From the NCBI RefSeq assembly GCF_964340395.1, contig NC_135550.1, forward strand, positions 23,965,176 through 24,029,175: DNA of 64,000 nucleotides, in the 5' to 3' direction. The notes below the pieces were generated by a model. That model saw nothing but the letters and a program-made list of their open reading frames with translations. It searched no databases and was not told the DNA's origin. Of the stretch, positions 1 to 14,600 are shown in pieces. Position 1 is the first letter of the stretch; each line of letters begins with the position of its first letter. The stretch comes from Glandiceps talaboti. Taxonomy: Eukaryota; Hemichordata; Enteropneusta; Spengelidae. The position numbers and the translations under genes were made by a program.

Positions 1-10
1 TGTATGGGTA

Positions 11-41
<31 letters not shown>

Positions 42-46
42 GTGTG
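1..46 (+). repeat. (TATGTG)n microsatellite
   Basis: Hexamer array at the left window edge; it may extend further left. It abuts the dispersed repeat at 42. Confidence 0.9.
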
Positions 47-268
47 AGTGTCTAGTTCAGGTTTTCCATTGTTTTCCAAATGGTCTCTGTGTTGTTTATT
101 TCTTCCTATCAGATGTACAGCTATTACAGATTGGAAGAATAGTTTTATATTGTCTTTTAAGTTGATGTCAGTTTCCACAACCACTATTTCTTGGGAGACC
201 ACGATTTTCGCGATTTTATTATTATTTTTCTCGAATACGTAAAAAAAGTTTTGGGTCGGCGTGAAAAA
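42..268 (+). repeat. Unnamed ~225-bp dispersed repeat, copy 1
   Basis: Pairs with 22897-23118 on the opposite strand. Shared blocks include GTGTGAGTGTC, TTACAGATTGGAAGAA, TATATTGTCTTTT, GTTGATGTCAGTTTCC, TTTTCGCGATT and AATACGTAAAAAAAGTTT. In this copy the repeat directly follows a TATGTG microsatellite. The open frames it contains are shared by descent and do not look like a known protein. Confidence 0.75.
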
Positions 269-730
269 CTAGGTTGGGTCGGGTAACCGGAACAAACAAC
301 TTTTTTTATTTGGCCTTAGATGAACATTTCGAATGCAAAATCAGTTACCACTGAAGAAAGGCATTGATGTGATAATTATGGGTCCTATCTATATTTTTGA
401 ATAAATGTCTTCAGAAGAAGCAGACACCCCATTGTTAAAATGCCATATCCCATTCATAAACATGTAACCGCTGACGTCAGAGAGCTGTAAATTTATACAG
501 AACCCCAAGCTTAAAGTATATAGACAAGATAGCTAAAACTTCTGCTCTGTTGAATTCAGGGATAATACGTCACGTATTCTGACTTTGCTACAGGTGCCAC
601 ATGTAGAATAATAATCTTTTTGAAAATGGGAGATGATTTGTGCTCTACATTGAACACGAATCGCATTCTTTCTTTTCTAGGATTACGCCCGTATATAGGA
701 TTTTTTAACTTTGAAAGAACAACAAAATTG

Positions 731-776
<46 letters not shown>

Positions 777-777
777 C
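731..777 (+). repeat. (ACA)n microsatellite
   Basis: About 15 uninterrupted ACA units; a second such array lies at 18816-18868. Confidence 0.95.
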
Positions 778-2932
778 GAAGGAACAATGAATTGGACAGT
801 CAATGGGAAATCAATTGTCAAATCTCAGCTGCTTCACTTAATAGGAAATTAGGTGGGTAAGATCAAGACCAAGGAATTACCGATGAAAAGACAAGGCTCA
901 AACCTCAACAGATACAGCATTCTGTATACAGTAAACATAGTTTCGTAATGTGGCTGATCAGCGTCATTGCTCAAATGCATCACACATCTGGCTGTCGTAA
1001 ATCTTACATTGACCGTTTGTCGTAGGTCTTATCACCTATTTCACAAACCATCCAAGATATCCACAGGCTCAATACTGTAGATTTGAATTTTTGCAACGAT
1101 TTGTTCTTAATCATGAACGCGTACAGAGATGAAAATATTGACAATATATGTAGAGGCAATTAAGAAATAATGTCTTATTAGCACTGCCTAGTTTTGTCAA
1201 TAAACTTGTGCTAAATCAAATCAGGTAGTTACATTCGTCTAGTCCATCAGATATGTGACTAATTTGTAAATCTAGCAGTTGGATATACGGATAATCAATA
1301 TTGATGGTGTCTTAATTTTATTGAAGCTGTAAAATTATGTAGACTTGCACATAATTTGTAGCCATTCAGACAAACGTACTTGGTAGTTCAATCCGCTATA
1401 TGCAATATATAGACTAACGGAGGGGTTTATCTTGCTTTTATGACCCTCGCAATTTAACGAGGAGCTTTATGAAGCATACATGAAAGTAGACTAAAAGTGA
1501 CACTTTAGTATGTGACTTGGTTTTTTTATTTTATGAAGTGCACGTCTTGACTTGTTTTTAGTGTCTTGTTTTACTTTACAATGAATCTCAGTGAATATCT
1601 TGTCTGTGCGTTCACGCTAATGTGGTAAAAGGCCATGGAGCTGATGTCATAATTTGTTTCAGCCCTTGTCAGACGATAAGCACATAGTCAAATTATCGTT
1701 TTGTTGATTCTTGTTGAATAAAATAAAAAGCTACCTTTAATTAAGATGTTCAGCTACTTGTTGTTTCTGGGCAAGATTAGGGACTCCTGGTTTAAACGTA
1801 CTATATCTTGATCAATATGCATGATGCTTTATTTGTCAAAAAAGCTGCTAAGAAATAAGCGATGAAAAGAGTATTTTATAATAATAGTTTTATATTTTAG
1901 TTTGTGGGATCAAATATGAAAATCAACTGCGGCAAGTATAATGAGTGGAAAAGAGCTGACTTCATTCCAGTTTAGGTTTGATTGTAGAGATACTCATTAT
2001 CTATAAACACACTTTGCAATTTGAGAAAGACTTTGCAGTAATTACGGCAGTAAAGAGCTCAAACTCACTTACAGATGAGTATATCTTAACAACGGACTAT
2101 CTAAACTTTTACTTACAAATCAGAAAAAAAATTGATATCCGCTACTCTATTTTGAGACTAAGGTACTCTATATCGACGTTCATTGTGAACAATTGACATG
2201 TAACCTATCCAAACTTTAAGGCAATTAGTGGACCACGTGTAATTGTATAGAGACGAGGAACGACATCTCTGGAAAAGCATCAGCTAGCAATGAGGTGAAA
2301 TGAGGCAGAATGTACATCAACAAAGCGATTTCCATGGCTTTACCTGCAAGCAATGCACTGCGGAAGGGCGCCAAAATAAGGAAAATTGAAGACGAATTCT
2401 ACATTTGTATCAACACTAGCTACCCAACCAGAAAATATGACATTCTTCCACATGACTGAAGATACTGTGTGTTTACGGATATGTTTCATGAGTATGAATA
2501 AGTCCCTTCTTTATACATGTACAGCGGTGAATACTACATAGCAATATGGTTTGTGATTGATAACATCGAAACCAACTCAGTAAAACATCAGAGAGTGCAT
2601 TTATTGACGTGGAAGATATAGCTTAGTGTACATGCTTGTACATGTTTTCCAAGTACCATATGAAAGAGTCTTTATGTGTTCATAAGAGAACGGAATGAAT
2701 GCTGAAGTGGATCAAATAGATATGTAGATATGTAGATGCACAAATAGAGACATAAACACTCAAATTAGCACATACAAACACTGACAGACCGGAACACAGA
2801 TAGACATATAGTACATACACGAGTAATATTGTATAGATATCTTTGTGACACGTGTAGAACGGTTCTGATGTAAAGTACACCAGTGTTGTAAATGTAAAAC
2901 AAAATATTATTAAGGCTATAAGTATGTATAGT

Positions 2933-2935
<3 letters not shown>

Positions 2936-3017
<82 letters not shown>
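2936..3017 (+). repeat. (CT)n microsatellite
   Basis: 41 perfect CT units. The Arg-Glu open frames on the minus strand are artefacts of this array. Confidence 0.95.
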
Positions 3018-3022
<5 letters not shown>

Positions 3023-3507
3023 TGTATTGCCAAGCAGTAGTGTATGTACTTATTTTGTCTTTATCGAACTTGGAAAAACGACGTGTAAGTTGTGAAGAAA
3101 TTATGGCTTGATAGATACCTTCACTCAAGACACGTATATGCAAAACGCAAGTCCAAATTGACAAGTACTCTGTGTGTAGAAGCGTAAGCAGTGAAGCATT
3201 CCATTCAATTAATTTCTTAATCTTCAAACCTCACGTTTTATAGACAGTTAACGATTTATGATCTTCTTACGACTTATCTGGTACTTTGTCGCTAACATGA
3301 TGTTAAGATCGCAATGATTACAATGACAGTGGTAACGTTTTTATTAACATCGCTGTAGTTCCCTAGTCTATTGGATAGTAAAGATAAGGATTTGATGGTA
3401 ATGCAACAGAAACTGGATTCTATCATTTTAAGCAAGAATCACAAAACGAAAGTTTCACTATAGCATCTTAACTTGTAGATTTTCTTTCTTGTCATAAAGC
3501 TTGGCGT

Positions 3508-3541
3508 ATAATAATAATAATAATAATAATAATAGTAGTAG
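3508..3541 (+). repeat. (ATA)n(GTA)n microsatellite
   Basis: Perfect AAT-type triplets followed by a few GTA units. Confidence 0.9.
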
Positions 3542-6500
3542 ATAGTAGAGGTTGGAGAAGCGAGTTAGTGATTTTTAAATTGGTCAGGTATTTGAGAACC
3601 TTTGGGTACGTATGATATTTTATAATGATATGACCACATTATGGATGTGAAATATTTAACATTTTGAAACCTTTGAAATTTTGAATAATAATTTTTATAA
3701 ACAACGCTCCCGGAATACACGTTGTCAATATGGAAACCACAGTATATCAGGAAGAGCATAATTCTCTGACCGTGAAATAGACTGTCAAGTGTAAATTATA
3801 CGTTGTTTGGTAAATCAGTTTTCAGAGTTTAAGAGAGTGGTGATATTTTGTTTGTTTTTGCTATGGTAAACAAGTGAAAAAAATAATCTTATTGCCTAAG
3901 GTTGGCTATACTAGATGAGAGAGCGTATGTCGTTAGTGCTTTGCTGGTTCAATTACATACAGTGTGAAGAATCGGCTTGCCATCTCTGTTAATATAGTTG
4001 AGTACGGTACCTTGTAGAGCTAATAAAAGCAAAACTTTAGCAAATCTTATATAAGAATGTACGAACAGTTATTAACATCTTTTTGGCATTCACTGTGTGA
4101 ATATCGAAGTAAAATTAATACCGTTTAATCAATAAAAAAAGATCATTATGCATTGATTTCATGCCATTTCTTTGGCACCCAGCCCATATAATACCATATC
4201 AAAGTATAACAACTGCGTAGTCATGAACTTTAGTATGTGTTCCCCCTTCGACTCTCATTCAACAACCTGGCTATCATGATCAAGTTGCAATTGGATTTTT
4301 CTCGACTATAAAAGTAATATAGTATATTCAAACCTGAAGCTCCAGTGTGAGTAGGAGATGTCGATCTTTCCCACAAGTCGGTGACGCCATGTTTGATTGT
4401 ATTTATTTTTACAGTTATTCTCTACAGTGTCTAGTCGTGGCTAAGTTATGTTGATGGACTAACAAGGTTTGCCGTCAGAACATGAAAGACTACATTGGAA
4501 TATAAATAATTTTTCCATACAGAGAATTGCATGCATCAAATGACTTTCTTAAGAATATTTTCTTTCACCAACTCCATGAATCTGATGAATCAGATGTACC
4601 GATGTGGGAAACTACATTGAACGACCATCTTTGTACGTAGAGTTCAGTAAGTCGTATCTGGCACTGCCTTTAATAGACTTGAATAGCTTAGATCATTCAA
4701 TCTCTTTCAGAAGACTGTTTTTAAATTCGAAGGAAATTTTATAAAAGGGTCGGTCTTTCATTATCTAAAATGTGATTTTGTAAAGTTTAAAAGTGCAAAG
4801 ATTTGAAGATGTCCTTTCACAACTATAGGTTAACCAGATGAATCGTGCATTGACAGTCGTGTTCAAGTGATCTGATTAAAATAAGAAGCACCTAATCCCA
4901 GTATCAATCTGCATATATTGCATTGGCAATGAACAAATCAGATTCGTGCAAATGTTTCTGACATCCTCGATTAGGAATATTGCTGAAAGGAATCTACATT
5001 CTTATTTTGATCGATTTCAATAATCACATATGGATGCCTCTAATCGCTCTTAAAATTGAATTTTTAATGAAAATAGTATGTTCAACTTGTTTTCTGTATA
5101 GTCCCTCTACGAGGTACACTTTTAATAACATAGGAGCCCACATGGGAGCCAATCCCTCTTATTATGTCTGAGCTTCCTCTTGGTAAAATCAAAATAACTC
5201 CTTAATCTATATCATTTCATCTCAATATTCTATGACGACTGCCGCCAAACCCAGGATAGCCCAATCCTAGTCTCCAATTGGCAACTAAAAAATATCTCAG
5301 GTCTCCCTAAACTTGCTCTCTTTAGGTAAAACGCGAAGAAGAACACAGATTGATTATTAGTTTCGAGTTTCATATAGTAACTGTACTGAGCATTTCAACA
5401 CTATTTCTGGTCAGCAACCACGAATCTACCAAGTGCAGTCATCAATATTTTCCCAGTCATTGACTATGTCTAGCTATGCCAACCTATAGTTCTTAAAGCG
5501 CTGTCGGGTGTACCCAGATGTATACCAGATTGTTTCAATTGTTCTACGTCTTTTCCTTACACTCCTTAAACGTAAACTGTTTGAATCAATTTAATTTTAT
5601 CAAGAATGTTTGAATAATATTACATTTAGTAAATAAACTAAAGTCACAACAATCTGTGTCTGGGCAAGTTTAAGGAGAAGTTGTATTTGAAGTGAGGTGG
5701 ACTCACTAGTTTAGATGAAATAGAACAAGAACAGAAACAGTGTTAAAGCAAAAAGGGTTAAGGACAAATGATAGGACTCGGAGGTAATATGATAGAAACT
5801 AAAAGATTAGGACCTAGCATAGCTTCAGCAATATTAGGATTATGAGACAGGAGGAAATCATTCCCGAAGGGACAAAAGAATTACATCAGACGGATAGAGA
5901 ATGCCTACTATTGATGGAGAAAACTAAAATCAAAATACTCTAGCTATTGTATAAAGCATAAAGCAACTAGGTGTGAGTATGGACGTGACACAAAAGAGGG
6001 TGCAGCTAAACTTGCCAGAAATCAAGTACACCCGAGTTACTAGCATGTGATGGCATTAATAATGAGACGAGTTCATACGACTAAAGGAGTAAAGCTGAAT
6101 AAAGTCAGGGATAGTGTAGAATAATATGAGTAACCACTGATCAGTTTCTGTGATGTCGTGAGTGTTAACGTTTATATTCAGTATCTATTGATGATAATGA
6201 CAACTCCGAATCCTTGCACTAATGGCATCAATTGATGTGGGAGGCTGTCGAGAGATTTTCACTACTGTGGAAGAAAATACTTCAAAAGCTAGTGCATTTG
6301 TAATTCAATTAAAACACCAGTTTGATAGGTTATTTGTAAGGTCTGATACTGGCAGGTGAATATGGAAATCGGAAAGACTTACTTCTCAGAAAATGATTGC
6401 TGTGTCGTTTCCAAATAAAGACTTCTTGAAGTCATCGCTAGAGCTTTAGACGTAAAAGTTGATCAGCAAATATTAATGAACAGCTGACGGATCAGATTGA

Positions 6501-8228
6501 TAGGAGAGAGGTCAAAGTCATTTTAATCGATACAGATGAGTTGGTGGCAAAATCACAAATCCCAAGGCCATGGCCATGCCGTCATTCCTCCAACCGTTAT
6601 GGGGTAAATATCATACAACCATTTCAGTGGGTAAAAAAACAGCAGGCCGTAGATGTAGGAAAATTATTGCAATAATGATGATGGGAGAGGTGCTTAGAGA
6701 CTTAAACTGTTCATGGGTAAGATAATCTTCTTCAAGTTGACTTCCTAATTGTAATATAATTATGCAGCTCCATACCAGTCAAGATCGAAACGCTTTGTTG
6801 ATTTTTTTTTTCATTAGTTCATTTCTGTATGTTAATCTACGTACAGAAAACATACAAGTCATGTATTTTATGCCTAATCATTAGTAGCCGGAAGATCTTA
6901 TTTAGCCAAACAAAATGAACGATTTAATGACACAATATCTCGGCTCGCCAGAAATTCTCACTGGTATCAGGATCTCAGAGAGCTGCACATGCGTAAAGCT
7001 GTCAACACCAAAGGGTGTTTTAGACACACTTCAGGACACTAATCGATCCGCAACAAGAGTACGGAATTATATGAGATTTAAGTATTAATTTAAGTGAAAA
7101 AGTGGTGTATTAAGTAGGAGTATGCAACTTTAATATTATTAAGAGTATGTTTGGGTTCCTGGCAGACGAGAGTGGGTTTTGTTTGAGGCTAGGAAATATA
7201 AATGCCAACCTTATCCATCAAATAGTAAAATCAACACGTGTACGCGTAAGTAATGTTCTGTGCGTGACAGATTTAGAGAAGTTGGAGTGATGTCATTTGG
7301 AAACAATCGTAATATGTTTGGCCTTTGACGCAACGTTCCTTTGCTAAAGTAAATAATCATATTCCATCTCATCGAGACAGTAATAGGCTGGAAGGAGGCA
7401 ATACACGAGAAAAAGTAGTACCTCGTCTGAAATGCGATTTTGACAAGATGCTCTCGAATTTGGCGGGTGCAAATCTCAATAACAAAAATCATTATCCATT
7501 TCCCATTATACAAATGTTCATCAGACATGTAATAAAACAGTATTATTGCCCAAATATGGGCATTTGCCTCTTCGGATCGAGGTGTAATCCGCCCCTCTCA
7601 CGTTGGGCACATTAGTATCCTTGCCTCTCACTTGTACTCCCATATTGTGGCCGTTATGTATGGTAATAAGAGGAACTATGCATTGGGTAGATTGGCTGTA
7701 TACTGGTGACATTTTCTACTGATAATTATACTTAGACATAAACCTTTATATCAATGACCAAGACTACATCATTGGCGAGGAATGTAAGCTAACTTATAAG
7801 ACCACACAATATTTCGCCCCTTACAGTTTGATAAAAAAAAGCGGATAGATATTTCTGGAAGATATATGCAGTGAAAGAATGATGAAATGAAAAAAACTGC
7901 ATAATAAATAATGGATAGATCAAACATTATAGCCTAGAGAAATTGCCGCTCAAAATATCACTCTGCCATTCGTTGATATTCTTGAACTGTTTGACAAAAA
8001 TGGTACCTTTGTCTAACTTGTGTCACCTCAAAATAAACGTTTTAAACAATTTTGACAAAAATTACCATAGCTGCTTCATACTCAGACATAATATAACATA
8101 ACATGATTGAAGCCAAGGATAATCTACAAGTCATACTTTCTAGAAATGGCATAGCGTCACAGTAAGTGTTGTACATGTCTAATAACACTTTGCCCAATGC
8201 GTTATCTATCGCCCAATGTCCAATAATG

Positions 8229-8490
8229 GAGTCGTCATGGGTGAATTGTTAGAGTGCCCGGCTTGGAATCTGCATGTTGTATTTTCGAGTCCCGGTTGCC
8301 GTTTATTTCTGAAAAGCTAAAGTCCTTGGGCAAGATTTGAACCACGATTGTGCTCCAGTCAATCCAGCTGTATAATTGTGGAGCTGATACAGATTTAGGT
8401 CTTTGCTAGTCTCATCTTAAGTAAATGTCTTTTTTCGTGAGGGTTGGGTTATTCTTATCACTATCGACTCTAAATAAAGATTATTGTTAT
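8229..8490 (+). mobile_element. tRNA-derived SINE
   Basis: The head shows a degenerate pol III A box (TGGGTGAATTGTTAGAGTG, 8238-8256) and B box (TTTTCGAGTCC, 8282-8292), about 26 bp apart as in tRNA genes. The body has AGTCCTTGGGCAAGATTTGA (8321-8340), a core segment found in many metazoan SINEs, then CCAGCTGTATAA. The 3' end is near AAATAAAGATTATTGTTATAG. The mutated B box argues against recent activity. Confidence 0.75.
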
Positions 8491-10788
8491 AGATATAGAC
8501 ACAGTACACTGTATACAAATATGTACACATGAGGTTTGCTTGTGTTTTCTTAAATGCTTCAACAAGTAAACAAAATATAACTTTGTAATTTTACGTTACC
8601 AATTACTAGTGTCGCAGCATATAATAATGCTAGAAATTGAGGAAGTTTTTTGAAACCTATCACTAGATAGAGATGGAATATACTATCTCGCCAATCTTTA
8701 CATTTTCTAGGTATTAAACGCACATCATTCTATTTCCTTTTGTTCCCATGCGTCTTATCGAGGTGACAGATGGCAAGTGGTTCATAACAAATGACCCTTT
8801 GCAGACACTCATTTCTATGGTAACGGTTATGTAAGATGATATGGATATCAGATCCTTTGTTTGTTCTAAAATAGAGAAGTAGAATGTCCAAATGAACATT
8901 AGTTACATCCGACATGAACAATCATTGCTACTCGAACAACACGTCGTCGTGATGTCATTACAGTCAGATATTCCTAAATATTGCATTGCATGTTGAGTTA
9001 ACTGAAGGTGATGACAGCGAGGGGTACATTTTCTGATTTGATATTTACTCTCTTCTTAAGCGCCAATTCTGTTGTTAATCCGAGATATATAATGCCCAGT
9101 TTAGCGTCTTTTAAAAGGACAAAGTTTGAATGTCTTATTTCTAGGATAGAAACAATTCGGCATTCGTTTCCTCATGGTTAATACACTATGTGGAGATAAA
9201 AGTGATCATTTAAATCACTTGATTAGTTTGTTTTTTTTAGACATTTCTAGGATTTCATCTTACACATACTTCGAAACATTAAGTATTAGATGTGATTCAC
9301 TAATCCTCTGTGTTCACCAAAATGATAAAAACGTGCGCTGCAATATTTGTATCTCATCATTCTACGAAGACGGCATAAACCAGTTCTCTAATTCACATAG
9401 ATGGTATTTTGTCATCCACAAAACACATTCCAAAAGATTCTACTGCATTCTTTCCATTCCTGCTATCACAATGATTGAAAATTTGTCACCAGTGAAATAT
9501 ATTTAATATTTGCTGAGGGCTAAGGGCTGGCACACCAACATATGGTAGATTCTGAATCAGATAAGATAGTACATGTACTAAAATAATGTGTCTTTTTATC
9601 ATCAGGAGTACAAATCGTCGTCTTTGATAGAACAAGGTTTTGGGCCGAATGTTTCAAAACCTTCCTCTCGATTTGTTTCTATTGTAGAGGCTTAAGTTTC
9701 CAAAGCAATAAAACTCAACTCTATCCGTAGCTTTTCAAACCCGTACTATGAACAATGGGCAACATTCAATATATCAGAAAATAAAATAAAAGGAGTAAGA
9801 TCAAAAATAAAAATAATTGGTTGAGTTTGTACGACTGAGAACCATACATTTTGGTAATAAGTCAAGGAAAATCTACCAATTCATCGGCCATAATAACCAA
9901 ATGTATTGACTGAGAAAATAAACTTTTAACCATTTCGTAAGATTGCGAGTACTACCAATAAAATCTCCTTCGACAAAAACTCAAATGTATATTAAACGCA
10001 GTCTTCGTTTGTATGCAATATCGAATAATGAGATAACGAAATTGACTGTCATCTTTAGTGTGGAGAGCGTAATTACACTTAGTAAGTAAGCAAGTACAGC
10101 ATGGTTTGAAAGGCTGTTCATTTCACACATAACTGACATGAATAAAGAATAAAGTTTGGTGCCATATGGATGACAGAATGGGTATTTATTTTGGATTTTT
10201 AATACTATGTTAACTCCTATTCGAAAAATACAATGTGAAACAGCATAGACTAAATCCTTGTTTGTAACTCAAGTGAAAAGCTAAAAGGTGTGCAAAAAGT
10301 TTGTTATTGTACGTACAATATCAAATATATTAAACATTGTTTTAATGGTTTGCAATTTGTTGACTTACATAACAATCATTTAGTATAATTATGCTGTTTC
10401 ACATTGTTTTTATCGATTAGGAAAACAGTAGAGTTGTCTTAAAAATCAAAATTCCAAACCCAGCACCCATTTGTCATCCATATGGCCACGTTAATTACAT
10501 GAATTATAAACAGTGTATGCCGAGACACATTATGATAGTAATAGAAAAAAAATGTATGTACAGGTTCCAACATATGTTGCTAATAGCCTGTCATAATGCT
10601 ATTCAACCTCTTGTCATTGTAATATGTGTTTATGTCAATTCTGACAGATCCATGTATACACTCAGACACGTTACAGATACTGTATATACTCTCAGACAAA
10701 AAGTCCCCTTATAATCTAAGGTATAATTAGTGATAACATATAATACTTCCTCTATATGGGTGTGTGAGTGACTAGACAATGGGTGTAC

Positions 10789-10814
10789 GTGGTAATCTAT
10801 CCATTGATTACCAC
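10789..10814. repeat. Perfect short inverted repeat
   Basis: GTGGTAATC (10789-10797) and GATTACCAC (10806-10814) are perfect inverted 9-mers around an 8-nt loop. Neighbouring sequence shows no transposon ends. Role unknown. Confidence 0.6.
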
Positions 10815-11229
10815 CCGATACGAAGGCACATCGCCATATTGGGGCTATAAGATACTTATTGCAGTGTGTAGTATGTTTTAATTATGATATGGGAACATAT
10901 ATGAATGTATATATTTAAGTTTTAATTGCAATACTCGTTTTATCAGAATATCTGATAAAAAAATCATTACACTAGTATTTGTTTAGGTATTATTTTTCCT
11001 GCATATTGCCAGCAGGCAGTATAAGATTTACTCATGCGGCAATTATCCCGGATGTTCGTATATCTGAACCAATTGCAAGATAGCAAGTGTATCACGAGTA
11101 ATGGCACAGGAAACCAAATCCGTTCTGTTCCAAGAGACCCCCCCGAGGTTCATGCGGATACACTTACCATTCTGACCCCTACTCGAGCTGGTAGTTAGGA
11201 TATATACATGTACCTTTCATCAAATATGA

Positions 11230-11364
11230 ACATAACATAACACAGCATAACATAACATAACATAACATAACATTTTAACATAACATAACAGAATAACATA
11301 ACATAACATAACATAACATAACATAACATAACATAACATAACATAACATAACATAACATAACAT
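11230..11364 (+). repeat. (ATAAC)n pentanucleotide array
   Basis: About 25 CATAA units with breaks at about 11252 (CACAG) and 11272-11292. Simple minisatellite, non-coding. Confidence 0.95.
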
Positions 11365-11590
11365 ATGAGCTTGGCGTACATTGTTATTTAGTTTTTCTTA
11401 CTCTTTCCATTTTAATTTTAATCAAAGTACTCATTCTACTTCGACTGATTGAGCTATTAAATAGATTTGACCAATTATTATTCAATCTATTTGGATTTAT
11501 AATTAGGATTCTAGATAAAACAAATGTTGATGAATTATTTTTGATCATCAATATCTTCCATGGTACGGCCATTCAATTATGTATTCAAAT

Positions 11591-11648
11591 GAAAGAGTTG
11601 TTGCAAGCTCACTAGAAAGGAAAGAGTTGTTGAAAGCTCACTAGAAAA
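11591..11648 (+). repeat. 29-bp tandem duplication
   Basis: GAAAGAGTTGTTG.AAGCTCAC-TAGAAA occurs twice (11591-11619 and 11620-11648) with a single C/A difference in the middle. Confidence 0.85.
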
Positions 11649-14600
11649 TATATATGTGATTCTATTATACCCGTGCTAACACTGACGTGATACGTGCGCT
11701 GTTGCTCAGCTCAGTGTTACCTGAATCAACTACATAGAAACGCACTTAGAGATATCATCAACATGAACGTGTGCCACTTTAAGTTGATTAAACTAGCCCT
11801 GTAAATAGAGAGTATGTATGTGCAATAGCAGGTTATATGCTTCACTTACATTGATTAAGCAATAGAGAGATACATAGCAATACATAACACAAAGCTACTA
11901 GTTGACACTTGTGACAATGTTAACTTTACAACATACAGTGCAACTCGCTTAATATTGACAAGAGAGAAGAAACAACCTACCTTTCAAAAATAGGAACGGG
12001 AATTAGAAGACAAATACAACGGTTTAAAATGTGCAGATCAGTGATCAATCAGTTTTTTAAGCAGGATGTTTAGTTGTATAGTTGTTATACCTGTGCTGTA
12101 CCATATGCAGTTGTCAATCCCGAGTCTGGACTTCTTCCAGCAGGAATTCGTTGTTACACTCTACAAGGTGAAACTACAGTCGATTATACGATTCCAGAAG
12201 ATATTTCACTCAACGCTTTATCACGCAATGAATGTATATCGCCTGACTGAAATAGCATTCGGTGGGAGTCTCTGGAATTGAACAGCAGCCAACAATGTTT
12301 CTATGACTTCCAAATGTAGCGTGCTCTGCGTTTCAGTGTAAACCCTGATGTATAGTGAGCACTCAACTCGTCTTAACTCTGTCTGTAGGCTAGACCATCA
12401 TGCTTTGTATCAGATCCGCCCACCGCAGTCACGACATATAAATTAGACTTAACTTCACACAAAGTCGCACATGCGAATTCCCCCGCCAAAAGCAATATTA
12501 CAAAGTTCTTATATTTGAATAATTACAACTTTACATGTGTACAAAAAATGAAATGGATGTTGCTGATGGCTGACATTTGAATGGAACGACATAATTTTAG
12601 TTGTACAGATACATTTGTAAAAATCAAATGATCGTTTGGAAGATGCAGAAACGGAGAAAACAGACTACGCGATTTCGTAGTCACAAATAAAATGTGAACG
12701 CATTTTCGAATTGCATTTGATCTCATTTGAATTTGATCTACACACCTTGTCATAGACAAAAAAACTAATATTAATTTATTATAATTATGTGAGGCCAAAC
12801 ACACCATAGTCCTGTGAATCTAATCGGATTTCCAGGAGAAATATGTCGCCATGATTGGATCAATGTTCCGAAGGACGAAGCAAATGACCTAAATTGGAAC
12901 ATTACAATCGTGTATACAAACAGACTAACCAAGTTGCATTGCGCCATTTTACAGAAAAAATGTCGTCATAATTACTATGAAAAGTGAAAATTTACACCGC
13001 GTTACGGTAGTGCCGAACTACCCCATAAAAAGGGTACAGTTATTCCGATTGCTTAGAAAGACGTGTACACGATATGGAGAATTATTTTAATCCGTCTGTA
13101 TAGTAACAATTCCTTATATTTTAAAGTGGTATCGTCAACACATGTTGCCAGTATACTAAAGCCTATTCTGTTTTCCTGTCGCACCCTGTCTATTCAAGTC
13201 CGACTTTGGTGTGCATATGTAAGAATTAAAGTAGTATACTTTGTTGATATAGCCTTTCAAAGATTTAAAATGTGTTTGATGTAGAATCACAGCATCTGAA
13301 TAATATGCTCTTCGCTCTAATACCAGTGGTTGCCTCCTACTCAACGCACATGAAATGAGTACATGAGTTGATGAAAGGCTAACAGTCCAATGACAAGTGT
13401 CAATACAGTTACAATACCGCTATATTTGGATAGAAAATCCAATGCATGGCAGGTATTTTTCGATGGACATCATTCATCGGAATTATTAAACCATTACAAT
13501 GTTGTTTTAGTGAGCATGTATCTAATACTTATCATTAAGTTCAAGTGTACTTAAATTGAGTACTTAAACTTCTTGATATAATCATTGACTATAAAATGTG
13601 AATAAAACTCTGAATAGACGAAGAGACGAATCATTCTCTTAAACCTTCACCAAACTCAAAAATAAGGTACGTATTTTCCTTGCTGGCACAGCTTAATATA
13701 TTCATTTTTGTTTCTTGTTTACTATATGTGATATGTGATGCTGACGTCAGACTATATCATTTCAAATATGCTGGTCTCGTCTGATGTATTTGGCAAGAGA
13801 GTGTGAGAGACTGCAGTGCTCGTTATCAATTGAAAGAAACGGAATACAATGAAAACAAAAGCTGGAGGAAAACAGCATGATATCAATGACACTACTAGAC
13901 ACTCGTAACTATCAAATAATTGCTGTAGTCCAAGCTGAGAGCTGACGGCATATCGCTTCAAACACCAAAGACACTTTGAAAGTGTATACGCTTTCAAGAG
14001 AAAATGCTATTGACATGCAACATATAATTATACATTGTTATGACTGCATTCAAAATTATAAATGGGCCTCCTTCAATCAACTATGCATGTTCTAAGTAGC
14101 TAGCCGGCATAACCATAATTGGTATATTTTGCTATAGTAACATTTCCATAAACTTGGTCAACGCTGGAGTCTTCAATTCATTTCTACGTAATTGCTGCTT
14201 TTTAGAAACACGTGACAATAGAAACTGTCAAGGAACTGACCCTATTCGTCTTCACACTCCCAAATATCAAGGGTAAACCATTTGAAACCTTTTGGGTTGG
14301 GTCTATATTGTAGCTTTTGATCTAAAACGATTGGTAACATTTCACCCTATCAAGAGAAATCAACTCCCATCTTCTATTTAGCTAGCTTTAAATGTTGTAT
14401 TACAGTCTATTGCAGTCATGCAATGCCTAAAGTACGAGTATTTCTTATCTATGATGCTGCAATATGGATAGATTAATACATGTCCAAACGTTGCAAATGA
14501 AAATAGATGCAATTAATGTATTAAATTCGTACCAGACTTTAAGTATTATGACTTCAGTGATAAAAAATACAGTACGTACTTGTATTCTTGTTTGCAATTG

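Larger units (their letters stand above)
271..8228. other. Intergenic, no gene recognised
   Basis: Apart from three microsatellites I see nothing I can call. Open frames of 60-117 codons occur but lack protein-like composition, splice context or family motifs. Confidence 0.5.

Noticed and set aside
2680-3227. Two overlapping minus-strand frames rich in Arg-Glu dipeptides
   Set aside because: Both are produced by the (CT)n microsatellite; the flanks are ordinary non-coding sequence.
7211-7712. Overlapping frames of 96-105 codons on both strands
   Set aside because: No recognisable domain and no splice-supported continuation; the openness on both strands looks compositional.
9174-9506. 110-codon plus-strand frame
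   Set aside because: No signal peptide, domain or codon bias; typical chance frame in AT-rich DNA.
11101-11175. Small 24-codon frame starting MAQETKSVLF
   Set aside because: Too short, no promoter or splice context, nothing recognisable.
11230-11364. Possible CRISPR-like regular array
   Set aside because: Head-to-tail pentamers without spacers, in a eukaryotic context.
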